From Myxococcales bacterium (lineage in GTDB: Bacteria > Myxococcota > Polyangia > HGW-17 > SLPX01): DNA of 8,534 nucleotides. A program made the translations under genes and the position numbers. Under the pieces are notes generated by a model, which was not told the DNA's origin, did not search any database, and saw nothing but the letters and a program-made list of their open reading frames with translations. The DNA lies in contig SLPX01000210.1 in the NCBI GenBank assembly GCA_007131745.1, forward strand, positions 1 to 8,534, in the 5' to 3' direction. Below, in pieces: positions 1 to 5,857 of the stretch (the first letter of the stretch is position 1; the number at the start of each line of letters is the position of its first letter).

Positions 1-277
1 AAACTATTTCGACTGATGTGTCGACCGATGCGCTTTCGGTTCCCCTCCCTCCCATGTAACATCCCGAAAATGGTAAGATAACCGAAAAGAGTATTGTGCA
101 GGCTTTCGATCTCATGGTTTTTTTCCTTTGCAAACAAACAACCGATGTCAAAGCATTCGTCCTAAGGACTACGAAAAAGCCAATAACCTTCCAAAAAAAT
201 GAACACGATGCTTTTTTTGAGCAATAATAATGCCAAATTATACAGACTCAGCAAGAAGTAGCTGCAAGTATGGATTG

Positions 278-315
278 AGACAACCACCACGAATCATTCC
301 TCCACGCGGTTGTCT
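278..315. repeat. Inverted repeat, 8-bp arms
   Basis: AGACAACC at 278-285 is the exact reverse complement of GGTTGTCT at 308-315. A G-T and a T-A pair extend it outward, giving about 10 pairs around a 22-nt loop. It lies in a region without genes and has no T-run, so it is not an obvious terminator. Function unknown. Confidence 0.45.
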
Positions 316-356
316 TATTGCATGTGTTCTTACTTACAAGCAACGCAAGATTCAGC

Positions 357-391
357 GTGAACACCCATTTACAGAGTGAACGCCCGTTAAC
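357..391. repeat. Degenerate tandem direct repeat, period 19
   Basis: GTGAACACCCATTTAC (357-372) and GTGAACGCCCGTTAAC (376-391) match at 13 of 16 positions and start 19 bp apart, just under two helical turns. A C8 homopolymer follows directly. Possible paired protein-binding sites, but they lie about 290 bp from the nearest start codon and the link to any gene is unproven. Confidence 0.35.
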
Positions 392-621
392 CCCCCCCAA
401 ATAGATTTCACTGCGAACGTACATCTTGTCCATCAGCCCAGTATCTGATAAAAGTACTCTCCATAAACAGAACCTGGCCGATAACGCGAACCCTAATGCT
501 AACCAGTTAAAGCATGTTAAACCATTTGCGTACGAAACCAGGTTTAAAAGGCACGGTCACGATCAGGACCTGTGTCCAGGAATAAAGTGCAATTGTTTCA
601 GGTTGTTTACGCAGAGAAATG

Positions 622-647
622 GTGATTTCAACCGGAGTTGAAATCAC
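622..647. promoter_or_regulatory. Perfect 11-bp palindrome in front of the methyltransferase-like gene
   Basis: GTGATTTCAAC (622-632) and GTTGAAATCAC (637-647) are exact reverse complements around the 4-nt loop CGGA. The structure ends 15 bp before the ribosome binding site of the gene starting at 677. It is followed by A-residues rather than T-residues on the plus strand, so it is not a plus-strand terminator. It could be a dimeric operator or a hairpin in the 5' leader of the mRNA. Confidence 0.6.
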
Positions 648-676
648 AAAAAAACTACAAAGAGAAAAGGGTTAAA

Positions 677-1828
677 ATGCGAAAATATCTCTTCTTGATT
701 CTTGTTTTGCTCCCTGCAATTACTGCGTGTTCTTGCAGATCAAAAACACCTTCGGACGCTCGCTCATCCGAAGAACCGAGTGACTCGGAAGGCAGCCTGT
801 CGCCGGTAATCTCCCCGGAAACAGTTCCTCCCAAAACCGCGGGCGAGGAGGTTGTTGAAGCTGCGGAAGGCACGGTAGTAGGCGATTCTGATACAGATGA
901 CCTCCTTTTTTCACGGCAAGATGAGGATGGCGACAAGTTCGAATTCGATCATTCACTCGGACAGGGAAGCGAGCACGATCCTTTCGGGTCTTCGCATGAA
1001 GCAGTGGTAGAAGCCATGCTTAAAATGGCGGGAACAAGGAAAACCGATGTGGTCTACGACCTGGGTTCGGGTGACGGCCGATTTCCGATAATGGCGGCTC
1101 AAAAGTTCGGCGCCAGGGGAGTTGGAGTGGAAATAAGGAGGGAACTTGTCGAAGAAAGCCGTCGCAATGCAAAGGAAGCGGGTGTCGCGAAGCGGGTTCG
1201 TTTTATACACGGCGACATGTTCAAAACAGATATCAGCGAGGCGACCGTCGTAACTCTATACCTCTTTCCACGTACAAACTTGAAATTGCGCCCAATGCTT
1301 CTGACGCAGCTACGGCCCGGGACAAGAGTGGTAGCGCACGATTTCGGTGTTGAAGGTTGGCCCAGGGATAGAGAAAAGACCTTCAGGGATCCCGACTATC
1401 CGGAGGATTTCAGCACATTGTATTTCTGGGTTGTACCGGCTAATGTCTCCGGGAATTGGCGGGTTTCCCCGTCCCGGAAAGACATCCCGATCGAATCGTT
1501 TGACATCCACCTCGAACAAACATTCCAACATGTAAAAGGAATGGCAAAGATCGGAAATGTAAATGTTCCACTGAAAAATGTTATGCTCAGGGGTGCAAAC
1601 TTCACCTTTTCCGTGGACCTGCCGCACCCGGCCGGAACCTGGAAATTCACCGGAAATATCAGTCATCACAGGCTAAAAGGTGTTGCGCAGCAATCCTCCG
1701 ACAAAAAAGCTGGAACTTCCGGAATCAAGACTCGTTGGCAGGCCGTCCGCGATCCCGAGACAATGACACCCATCGATCCCATGTTAAGAGAGTCGGGAGA
1801 AGAAGAATCCGGCACGGACACCCAATGA
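677..1828 (+). CDS. SAM-dependent methyltransferase-like lipoprotein (class I fold)
   Basis: The 383-residue product starts with a lipoprotein signal peptide: MRK, a hydrophobic core, and the lipobox ITAC with the acylated cysteine at residue 18. A Ser/Pro/Glu-rich linker follows (about 20-95). Residues 105-225 carry class I methyltransferase motifs: motif I VVYDLGSGDGR (125-135), the acidic residue after strand 2 in GVGVEIRR (148-155), and IHGDMF (177-182). The C-terminal third (about 258-360, ending in TRWQAVRD) looks like a beta-rich domain I cannot name. The ATG at 677 was chosen over a TTG at 638 because it has a ribosome binding site (AGAAAAGGG, 663-671) and leaves the signal peptide at the very N-terminus. 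The substrate is unknown. The odd point is that an exported protein would leave the SAM-containing cytoplasm, so the fold may bind something else or be inactive. It appears to be a single gene. Confidence 0.8.
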   Translation: MRKYLFLILVLLPAITACSCRSKTPSDARSSEEPSDSEGSLSPVISPETVPPKTAGEEVVEAAEGTVVGDSDTDDLLFSRQDEDGDKFEFDHSLGQGSEHDPFGSSHEAVVEAMLKMAGTRKTDVVYDLGSGDGRFPIMAAQKFGARGVGVEIRRELVEESRRNAKEAGVAKRVRFIHGDMFKTDISEATVVTLYLFPRTNLKLRPMLLTQLRPGTRVVAHDFGVEGWPRDREKTFRDPDYPEDFSTLYFWVVPANVSGNWRVSPSRKDIPIESFDIHLEQTFQHVKGMAKIGNVNVPLKNVMLRGANFTFSVDLPHPAGTWKFTGNISHHRLKGVAQQSSDKKAGTSGIKTRWQAVRDPETMTPIDPMLRESGEEESGTDTQ

Positions 1829-1886
1829 TCGCCTGATGAACCGTTAAACATTATTTCCATACAATCACTGGGGGGCTCAAAATAAG

Positions 1887-1904
1887 CAGGCTCCTTCGAT
1901 CATC
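1887..1904. repeat. Partial copy of the two-hairpin repeat
   Basis: CAGGCTCCTTCGATCATC matches 17 of 18 bases of positions 2109-2126 in the first full copy. The rest of the element is absent. The fragment has its own small hairpin with what follows (TCGAT 1896-1900, ATCGA 1906-1910), so its pairing partner differs from that of the full copies. Confidence 0.5.
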
Positions 1905-1922
1905 TATCGAGGCCATGTTTTC

Positions 1923-2053
1923 GCAGTCTCCGTAAACGCCGGACGTCGCCGTTTGAAGCTTACCCTTCGGGTAGCATCGTCGGCGACTCGGTCGAATCCC
2001 TTCAGCCCTTCGGGCAGCGGTCTTCAAACGCACGGCTTTTTCCGGAGACCTGC
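1923..2053. other. Nested inverted repeats, candidate structured RNA or degenerate mobile element
   Basis: The outer stem is GCAG-TCTCCG (1923-1932) with CGGAGA-c-CTGC (2043-2053). Inside it CGTTTGAAG (1950-1958) pairs exactly with CTTCAAACG (2022-2030). Two small TTC-loop hairpins lie within: TACCC/GGGTA (1961-1973) and GCCC/GGGC (2005-2015). A further perfect pair, GTCGCCG (1945-1951) with CGGCGAC (1981-1987), crosses the CGTTTGAAG stem, so the two are either alternative folds or a pseudoknot. There is no recognised family. Which strand, if any, is transcribed cannot be told from the sequence. Confidence 0.45.
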
Positions 2054-2083
2054 TTCAACTTTGGGCCTAGGCATAACCCAGTC

Positions 2084-2146
2084 CGGCGGTTGTCCGCTGC
2101 CGTAAAAACAGGCTCGTTCGATCATCCGCCGTCAACAAAACGAGCC
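2084..2146 (+). repeat. Two-hairpin dispersed repeat, copy 1
   Basis: The 63-bp element has a short hairpin, GCGG-TTGT-CCGC (2086-2097), a spacer TGCCGTAAAAACA, and a longer hairpin whose arms are GGCTCGTT (2111-2118) and AACGAGCC (2139-2146). The first 41 bases are identical to copy 2 (2287-2327). Read on the minus strand, the longer hairpin is followed by TGTTTTTA and so resembles an intrinsic terminator, although no minus-strand gene ends near this copy. Confidence 0.8.
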
Positions 2147-2286
2147 GCAAAAAAAGGCAGATGGACAATAAGCCGACATCTGAGTTGCGCTTCCGGGTGT
2201 AGGGGGTGGCAGGAATGGGTGAAGGATGAAGCAACTCGGACGAGCCGCAGATGAAACTCCCGCCAGGGAGGTTCAAACAAGGCGCT

Positions 2287-2349
2287 CGGCGGTTGTCCGC
2301 TGCCGTAAAAACAGGCTCGTTCGATCACTCGCCTTCAATAGAACGAGCA
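2287..2349 (+). repeat. Two-hairpin dispersed repeat, copy 2
   Basis: This copy begins exactly 203 bp after copy 1, and its first 41 bases are identical. The short hairpin is at 2289-2300. The longer stem is GCTCGTTC (2315-2322) with GAACGAGC (2341-2348); it gains an inner C-G pair and loses the outer G-C pair of copy 1. It ends 17 bp before the -35 box of the fbp promoter, so it is probably outside the fbp transcript. Confidence 0.8.
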
Positions 2350-2366
2350 GGGCACAGGAAACCGGA

Positions 2367-2396
2367 TTGACAAAATATGACCATGGGATCTATTGT
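2367..2396 (+). promoter_or_regulatory. Sigma-70-type promoter of fbp
   Basis: A perfect -35 hexamer TTGACA (2367-2372) is followed, after 18 bp, by TATTGT (2391-2396), 4 of 6 against TATAAT. Transcription would start near 2403, giving a leader of about 40 nt before the fbp start. The spacing is one base longer than optimal. It is the only good promoter I see between the upstream repeats and fbp. Confidence 0.6.
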
Positions 2397-2443
2397 CATT
2401 TTTGTTATCAATTGGAGGAGGACAAAAAAAAGGAGGATTTTTT

Positions 2444-3478
2444 ATGCATGATAACGAGGCAGAGTTTCACGATTTTCATACTCTGGAAAGTCATATTGCA
2501 AAAGAACAAAAGATGCATCCGGAAAGCCGAGGCGTATTTTCCAATCTTCTCCGCCGTATCGGGCTTGCAGGGAAAATCATAGAATCCAAGGTGGAAAGAG
2601 CCGGTTTACTGGGCATTCAGGGGGCTTACGGCAAAAGGAACGTCCAAGGAGAACAGCAGATGAAACTGGATGTTCTTGCCACCGAGGTGGTCAAGGCCAC
2701 TTTCAGTTGGATGCCTTCCGTGGCGGGCTACGGCAATGAAGAAGAAGATGATATCACCATTTTACCGCCAAGACCGCCCGGGCACGGAAAATACATAATC
2801 ATGTTTGATCCACTTGATGGCTCGTCCAATATAGACGCCAATGTCTCGGTTGGAACCATTTTTTCCATACACCGGCGGGTAACGGACGCCCCACAGTGTG
2901 ATCTGAAGGATTTCATGCAGGCGGGATACAAACAGGCTGCCGCCGGATACATCGTATACGGTTCGTCAACCATGTTCGTATACACGACCGGTCACGGCGT
3001 GCATGGATTCACCCTGGATCCGGTGGTTGGAGAATACATCTTGTCTCACGAAAACATTCGGATTCCCGATCAATGCAAGTGTTTTTCCGCCAATGAAAGC
3101 AATTACAACAAGTGGGACGAGCCCACGCAGAAATTCGCTGATTACATACGCTACAGTGATAACGAGCGGTATGCAAAGACTTCGTCGCGTTACATTGGTT
3201 CACTCGTGTCGGACATCCACAGAAACCTGCTCTACGGCGGAGTTTTCATGTACCCGGCGGACAGGAAAACCGGGAAGGGGAAATTGCGGCTGCTCTACGA
3301 GTTAGCGCCCATGTCCATGATTATGGAACAGGCGGGGGGGGCCGCTACAACCGGAAGCGAAAGGATCCTGGACATTCAGCCCACGGAACTTCACCAGAGA
3401 ACCCCCATTGTGATCGGCAACAAGACCGAAGTAGCCCTTTACGAAAAGATGGTGGCCGAACACCAAAACCGGGGCTAG
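2444..3478 (+). CDS. fbp: Fructose-1,6-bisphosphatase class I
   Basis: This enzyme hydrolyses fructose 1,6-bisphosphate to fructose 6-phosphate and phosphate in the cytoplasm, the committed step of gluconeogenesis. The 344-residue length is close to E. coli Fbp (332). Hallmarks are NVQGEQQMKLD (66-76), the metal-site acidic run GNEEEDD (97-103), the catalytic FDPLDGSSNID (121-131), the substrate-binding SRYIGSLVSDIHRN (248-261), and KLRLLYELAP (280-289) with the metal-ligand glutamate at 286. The ATG at 2444 is chosen over a TTG at 2393 because AGGAGG (2431-2436) lies 7 nt upstream and the TTG overlaps the -10 box. A second purine-rich GGAGGAGG (2414-2421) lies further upstream in the leader. 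It is transcribed alone and faces a minus-strand small ORF. No obvious terminator follows the stop. Confidence 0.97.
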   Translation: MHDNEAEFHDFHTLESHIAKEQKMHPESRGVFSNLLRRIGLAGKIIESKVERAGLLGIQGAYGKRNVQGEQQMKLDVLATEVVKATFSWMPSVAGYGNEEEDDITILPPRPPGHGKYIIMFDPLDGSSNIDANVSVGTIFSIHRRVTDAPQCDLKDFMQAGYKQAAAGYIVYGSSTMFVYTTGHGVHGFTLDPVVGEYILSHENIRIPDQCKCFSANESNYNKWDEPTQKFADYIRYSDNERYAKTSSRYIGSLVSDIHRNLLYGGVFMYPADRKTGKGKLRLLYELAPMSMIMEQAGGAATTGSERILDIQPTELHQRTPIVIGNKTEVALYEKMVAEHQNRG

Positions 3479-3548
3479 CCGTTTTCAAACCGCTTTTTCA
3501 ACACAACTTGCGAAACTATTCGGTGCTGTATACACCCGTTCCGGTCGT

Positions 3549-3740
3549 TCATGCCGCGGCTGGAAAATCGTTATCCTGATCCCGACCTCGATGTGTTTTT
3601 GTCTGCATCCTGCGTCTCCACCTTCCAGGTCGCCGTGCAATCCTCGCCCGCAGTCTCTTCATAACCGCTCCTGAAAATGGGAGGTCTGTGTTCTCGCCTG
3701 TGTCAAATCTAGCGCCAAAATCAAATCTTATTTCAGTCAT
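3549..3740 (-). CDS. Small ORF of unknown function behind a sigma-54 promoter
   Basis: This 63-codon ORF encodes a product beginning MTEIRFDFGARFDTGENTDL, with a very arginine-rich second half (MKRLRARIARRPGRWRRR, 27-44). I do not recognise it. The case for a gene rests on its start: AAGGAGG (3746-3752) lies 5 nt before the ATG, and a consensus sigma-54 promoter lies 26 nt further up. The start at 3740 is preferred to an ATG about 18 nt upstream because that one would lie before the ribosome binding site. The arginine-rich half has weak codon character. A different frame over the same bases reads YEETAGEDCTATWKVE and on to a TAA, looking more protein-like, so the ORF may contain a frameshift. 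The product could also be a small RNA. Confidence 0.5.
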   Translation of the reverse strand: MTEIRFDFGARFDTGENTDLPFSGAVMKRLRARIARRPGRWRRRMQTKTHRGRDQDNDFPAAA

Positions 3741-3774
3741 CGCATCCTCCTTTTTCATTCCTTGCTTTCTCTGT

Positions 3775-3793
3775 AGAGCAAATGATGTGCCAA
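3775..3793 (-). promoter_or_regulatory. Sigma-54 (RpoN) promoter
   Basis: Read on the minus strand the site is TTGGCACATCATTTGCTCT. It matches the -24 element TTGGCAC and the -12 element TTGC with the required 5-bp gap, leaving the invariant GG and GC correctly placed. The predicted start is near 3766, giving a 26-nt leader with AAGGAGG and then the small ORF. Sigma-54 promoters need an AAA+ enhancer-binding activator, and candidate activator sites lie 110 and 152 bp upstream. Confidence 0.8.
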
Positions 3794-3816
3794 TGACTGA
3801 ATAGAAAGGTATTGTT

Positions 3817-3851
3817 CTGATTTTATTAAACATTTACATCACGAAAATCAG
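3817..3851. repeat. Inverted repeat between the sigma-54 promoter and the upstream sites
   Basis: CTGATTTT (3817-3824) and AAAATCAG (3844-3851) are exact reverse complements separated by an AT-rich 19 bp. It lies where sigma-54 systems often have a DNA bend or an IHF site, though I do not see a full IHF consensus. It may be another regulator site or chance in AT-rich DNA. Confidence 0.35.
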
Positions 3852-3869
3852 TTAGGCATGATCATCTCC

Positions 3870-3882
3870 CGTCATTTTGGCA
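3870..3882. promoter_or_regulatory. Promoter-proximal candidate activator site (degenerate palindrome)
   Basis: CGTCATTTTGGCA matches the reverse complement of the distal site, TGTCATTTTGACA, at 11 of 13 positions. Its centre at 3876 is about 110 bp upstream of the predicted sigma-54 start and 42 bp, four helical turns, from the distal site. Both sites would therefore face the same side of the DNA. Confidence 0.55.
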
Positions 3883-3911
3883 ATCAGGCTGCATCACCCC
3901 GCCGGGATAGG

Positions 3912-3924
3912 TGTCAAAATGACA
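3912..3924. promoter_or_regulatory. Distal candidate activator site (perfect palindrome)
   Basis: TGTCAAAATGACA is a perfect TGTCA-N3-TGACA palindrome centred at 3918, about 152 bp upstream of the predicted sigma-54 start. Its core fits the GT-N7-AC pattern described for NorR-type enhancer-binding proteins, but other activators of this class use similar dyads and the identity cannot be settled here. It lies in the gap after the TPR lipoprotein gene. Confidence 0.6.
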
Positions 3925-3975
3925 ACCCGAAAGATGTAAACCCAATTTTTGGAGAATCGGAATTTTCGGACAAGT

Positions 3976-5772
3976 TCAAGGCGCCGACTCAGCACCGGGC
4001 TTTTTCCCTTTTTTGAGAGCAACAGCAAGAAGTTTCTTGAAATAAGCTGTTTCCTCTTGTTTCACTGCCAGTTGTAGAGCCCGCTTAGCCGTGCCTTCGG
4101 CTTCCCGAAAAAGCCCTGCGGCAAGCTGGCTCTGAAGCAGAACATCAAGCGAATGCAAGCGGGATTCTCCCTCCATCTCCACGGCTCTTCGTGCATAATC
4201 AAGAGCTCTCTCGATCCGTCCCGCCCTGAGATGAATCCATCCCATGTACGCTGGAATGAACCCGTTTCTGGGAAATTTTTTTTCCAGCCTCGTCAATACT
4301 TCAATCGCTTCACGTCGCGCTCCAGTCATTTCGAGCGACACAGCAAACTGTAATTCAACTTCCAGGTCTTTCTCAACGCTCTGCTTTCCATTCTTGTACG
4401 CACTCTTCCGGACAGCTCGCAAAGATTGGACCGCTCTGGAGTATGCCCCCGACCGGGCCGATGACAGAGCCTGCAACCTGAGCACACGACGATCATCCGG
4501 AGAGATCGCCACAGCCCTCGAAAATGACTCCAATGCCTCCTTATGTTTCAAGGAAGCCGCAAGCGCTTTGCCGCGAAGAACCCAATACCCGTCGTTGTTC
4601 TGTACCATCTCACCAACTACGGGCGACTCGGCCAAACGATCCAGGATGTCCAGAGCCGGTTTTTCCAGACCATTCTCCAAATGCAGTTCCGCCAGCAACA
4701 TCATGATGCCCGGATCTTCGGGCGACAGCGTGTAGGACTTCAAGGCAAAGTCATAGGCTTTCTTTCTGTCCTGCTTGGATGTCTCTCCGGCCGCCAGGCA
4801 ATGAGCCATTAATCCAAGTGCTTTCGCATCTTCCGGGCGATTTTCTATCGCTCGTTCAAGCCATTGGACAGCCCGATCACATTTTCCAAGAGCGACCAGA
4901 ACGCGTCCCAGCCATACATCGGCTTTTCCTGATCCAAGATACGAAGCTTCCATGAAAGCCTGTTCCGCCTTTTTCAACAATTCTACCCTTTGGCCGTTAT
5001 TTTTGTCGTTGTCGCTTTCGTAGCTTTGATTTCCTTCGTGCGTGGCATCGTCTTTCACCCCAATCAATCGCGCTTTTTCATAATAAAACTCTCCCAACGC
5101 CAGGTACACTGATGAACGAAGCTTTTTGTTTCCCGCTTGCAGTCCAACCGCCTTTTTCAACAAAACCTCCACCCGCCCAAGGTTTTCCAACCTTTTCTCC
5201 ATCGACGCCCATCTTAACAGTGTCTCAGTTTCGCCCGGCTTACCCTTATTGTGGACGGCGGCTTCACCGTAGATCGCTCTGGCTGTCTCCGGGTTTTTGA
5301 AAGTTTCATACAAACGAGCCATCCTCCACGCGGCCTCCGGCCTTCCCGAATCCAGTCTGCGCGCTTCATCCAAAGCTTCCACGGCCTCGTTATGTTTACC
5401 CTGCCTGTTGCGAATTTCAGCAAGATGCAACCATGCATCATAGATTTCGTCGTCGGAAGCTTTTGCCTCCTTCAAACCCCTGACAAGACTTTCCTCGGCT
5501 TCCCTGACCCTTCCCAATACCACCTGTACATCCGCTAGTTCCCTGTATACATCCAACCGATGGACCAAGCCGCTTAATGACATCTCAAAATATTTCTCGG
5601 CATCTGCGTACCTTCCCTGGTCGACAAGCTTTCGGGCTTTTAGAAGGGATTCTTCTGGGGATTCTTCCCGGGCCGATCTCCGGGGCACACAAGTACACGC
5701 AGTTGCTGCAAAAAAAAGCAGGAACAACCAGAAAACAATTCCACATGTTGTCTGACGCCGAAAAGTAATCAT
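3976..5772 (-). CDS. TPR-repeat lipoprotein
   Basis: The 598-residue product has a basic N-terminus, a hydrophobic core, and a lipobox AATAC with the acylated cysteine at residue 26, so it is probably an envelope lipoprotein facing the periplasm. Most of the rest is helical tetratricopeptide repeat sequence with the usual W/L/G/Y/A/P spacing. Examples are GKHNEAVEALDEARRLD (125-141), GKCDRAVQWLERAIENRPED (296-315), HKEALESFSRAVAISPDD (410-427), and GRIERALDYARRAVEMEGES (518-537). A hydrophilic, Asp/Asn-rich insert (about 236-262) breaks the repeat pattern. TPR lipoproteins usually act as protein-protein scaffolds in secretion, polysaccharide or envelope assembly; which one cannot be told. The start has a modest ribosome binding site (AGAGGA, 5783-5788, 10 nt away). 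It lies alone between the repeat/dnaB region and the sigma-54 small ORF. Confidence 0.85.
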   Translation of the reverse strand: MITFRRQTTCGIVFWLFLLFFAATACTCVPRRSAREESPEESLLKARKLVDQGRYADAEKYFEMSLSGLVHRLDVYRELADVQVVLGRVREAEESLVRGLKEAKASDDEIYDAWLHLAEIRNRQGKHNEAVEALDEARRLDSGRPEAAWRMARLYETFKNPETARAIYGEAAVHNKGKPGETETLLRWASMEKRLENLGRVEVLLKKAVGLQAGNKKLRSSVYLALGEFYYEKARLIGVKDDATHEGNQSYESDNDKNNGQRVELLKKAEQAFMEASYLGSGKADVWLGRVLVALGKCDRAVQWLERAIENRPEDAKALGLMAHCLAAGETSKQDRKKAYDFALKSYTLSPEDPGIMMLLAELHLENGLEKPALDILDRLAESPVVGEMVQNNDGYWVLRGKALAASLKHKEALESFSRAVAISPDDRRVLRLQALSSARSGAYSRAVQSLRAVRKSAYKNGKQSVEKDLEVELQFAVSLEMTGARREAIEVLTRLEKKFPRNGFIPAYMGWIHLRAGRIERALDYARRAVEMEGESRLHSLDVLLQSQLAAGLFREAEGTAKRALQLAVKQEETAYFKKLLAVALKKGKKPGAESAP

Positions 5773-5796
5773 TTTACGGCAATCCTCTTTACGACT

Positions 5797-5844
5797 TTAC
5801 AACACTAACAATCTTCCACTTCCGGAGTGACCGGAAGGCTGCAC
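5797..5844 (-). CDS. Possible 15-codon leader peptide of the TPR lipoprotein gene
   Basis: A GTG codon preceded by GGAGG with a 4-nt gap opens a 15-codon frame (MQPSGHSGSGRLLVL) ending in TAA, 24 bp before the lipoprotein start. A perfect hairpin, CTTCCGG-AGTGA-CCGGAAG (5819-5837), lies inside it. There is no run of one amino acid that would suggest classical attenuation. It may be a translated upstream ORF or chance. Confidence 0.25.
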   Translation of the reverse strand: MQPSGHSGSGRLLVL

Positions 5845-5857
5845 GTTTCCTCCAATC

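Larger units (their letters stand above)
1..621. other. Long non-coding stretch upstream of the methyltransferase-like gene
   Basis: I find no supportable gene here. Frame 1 is open from base 1 to a TAA at 79-81 and could be the tail of a gene outside the window, but its composition is not convincing. The stretch is AT-rich in its first 250 bases, with facing A7 (193-199) and T7 (212-218) runs. It also holds an inverted repeat (278-285/308-315), a degenerate direct repeat of period 19 (357-372 and 376-391), a C8 run (391-398), and a 7-bp inverted repeat (517-523/541-547). A TTG-initiated ORF at 426-641 has no ribosome binding site and is not believed. No clear promoter stands out. Confidence 0.5.
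1829..2366. other. Structured non-coding region between the methyltransferase-like gene and fbp
   Basis: There is no credible ORF in these roughly 540 bases. They hold a short repeat fragment (1887-1904), a set of nested hairpins (1923-2053), two full copies of a two-hairpin repeat (2084-2146 and 2287-2349), and between those an interrupted inverted repeat (GAGTTGC near 2181 facing GCAACTC near 2233). The fbp promoter starts at the right edge, so most of this lies upstream of the fbp transcript. Confidence 0.6.

Noticed and set aside
192..219. A7/T7 facing runs as an intrinsic terminator
   Set aside because: The stem is purely A-T with no GC portion; more likely simple AT-rich sequence.
426..641. 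71-codon plus-strand ORF
   Set aside because: It starts with TTG, has no ribosome binding site, runs through the palindrome at 622-647, and its product has no recognisable features.
638..676. Earlier TTG start for the methyltransferase-like gene
   Set aside because: It would lie inside the palindrome and put 13 charged residues before the signal peptide; the ATG at 677 has its own ribosome binding site.
1985..2280. tRNA-like pieces (GGTCGAATCCC near 1990, GGTTCAAAC near 2270)
   Set aside because: They resemble a T-loop, but no 5-bp T-stem, anticodon arm or acceptor stem can be built around either.
2084..2349. CRISPR array
   Set aside because: There are only two copies here, 203 bp apart, each with its own long hairpin; the spacing and number do not fit repeats and spacers.
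2393..2443. Earlier TTG start for fbp
   Set aside because: It overlaps the -10 box and precedes the AGGAGG that serves the ATG at 2444; FBPase homology begins after 2444.
2371..2443. Riboswitch in the fbp leader
   Set aside because: The predicted leader is only about 40 nt and purine-rich, with no room for a known aptamer; the structured repeats lie upstream of the promoter.
2226..2582. 118-codon plus-strand ORF
   Set aside because: It runs through repeat copy 2, the fbp promoter and the start of fbp in another frame; not protein-like.
3479..3548. Terminator after fbp
   Set aside because: T-runs occur, but no stem of useful length precedes them; only a short GTATAC palindrome is present.
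4244..4735. 163-codon plus-strand ORF
   Set aside because: It lies antisense inside the TPR lipoprotein gene, with no ribosome binding site or family resemblance; the opposite strand has clear TPR motifs.
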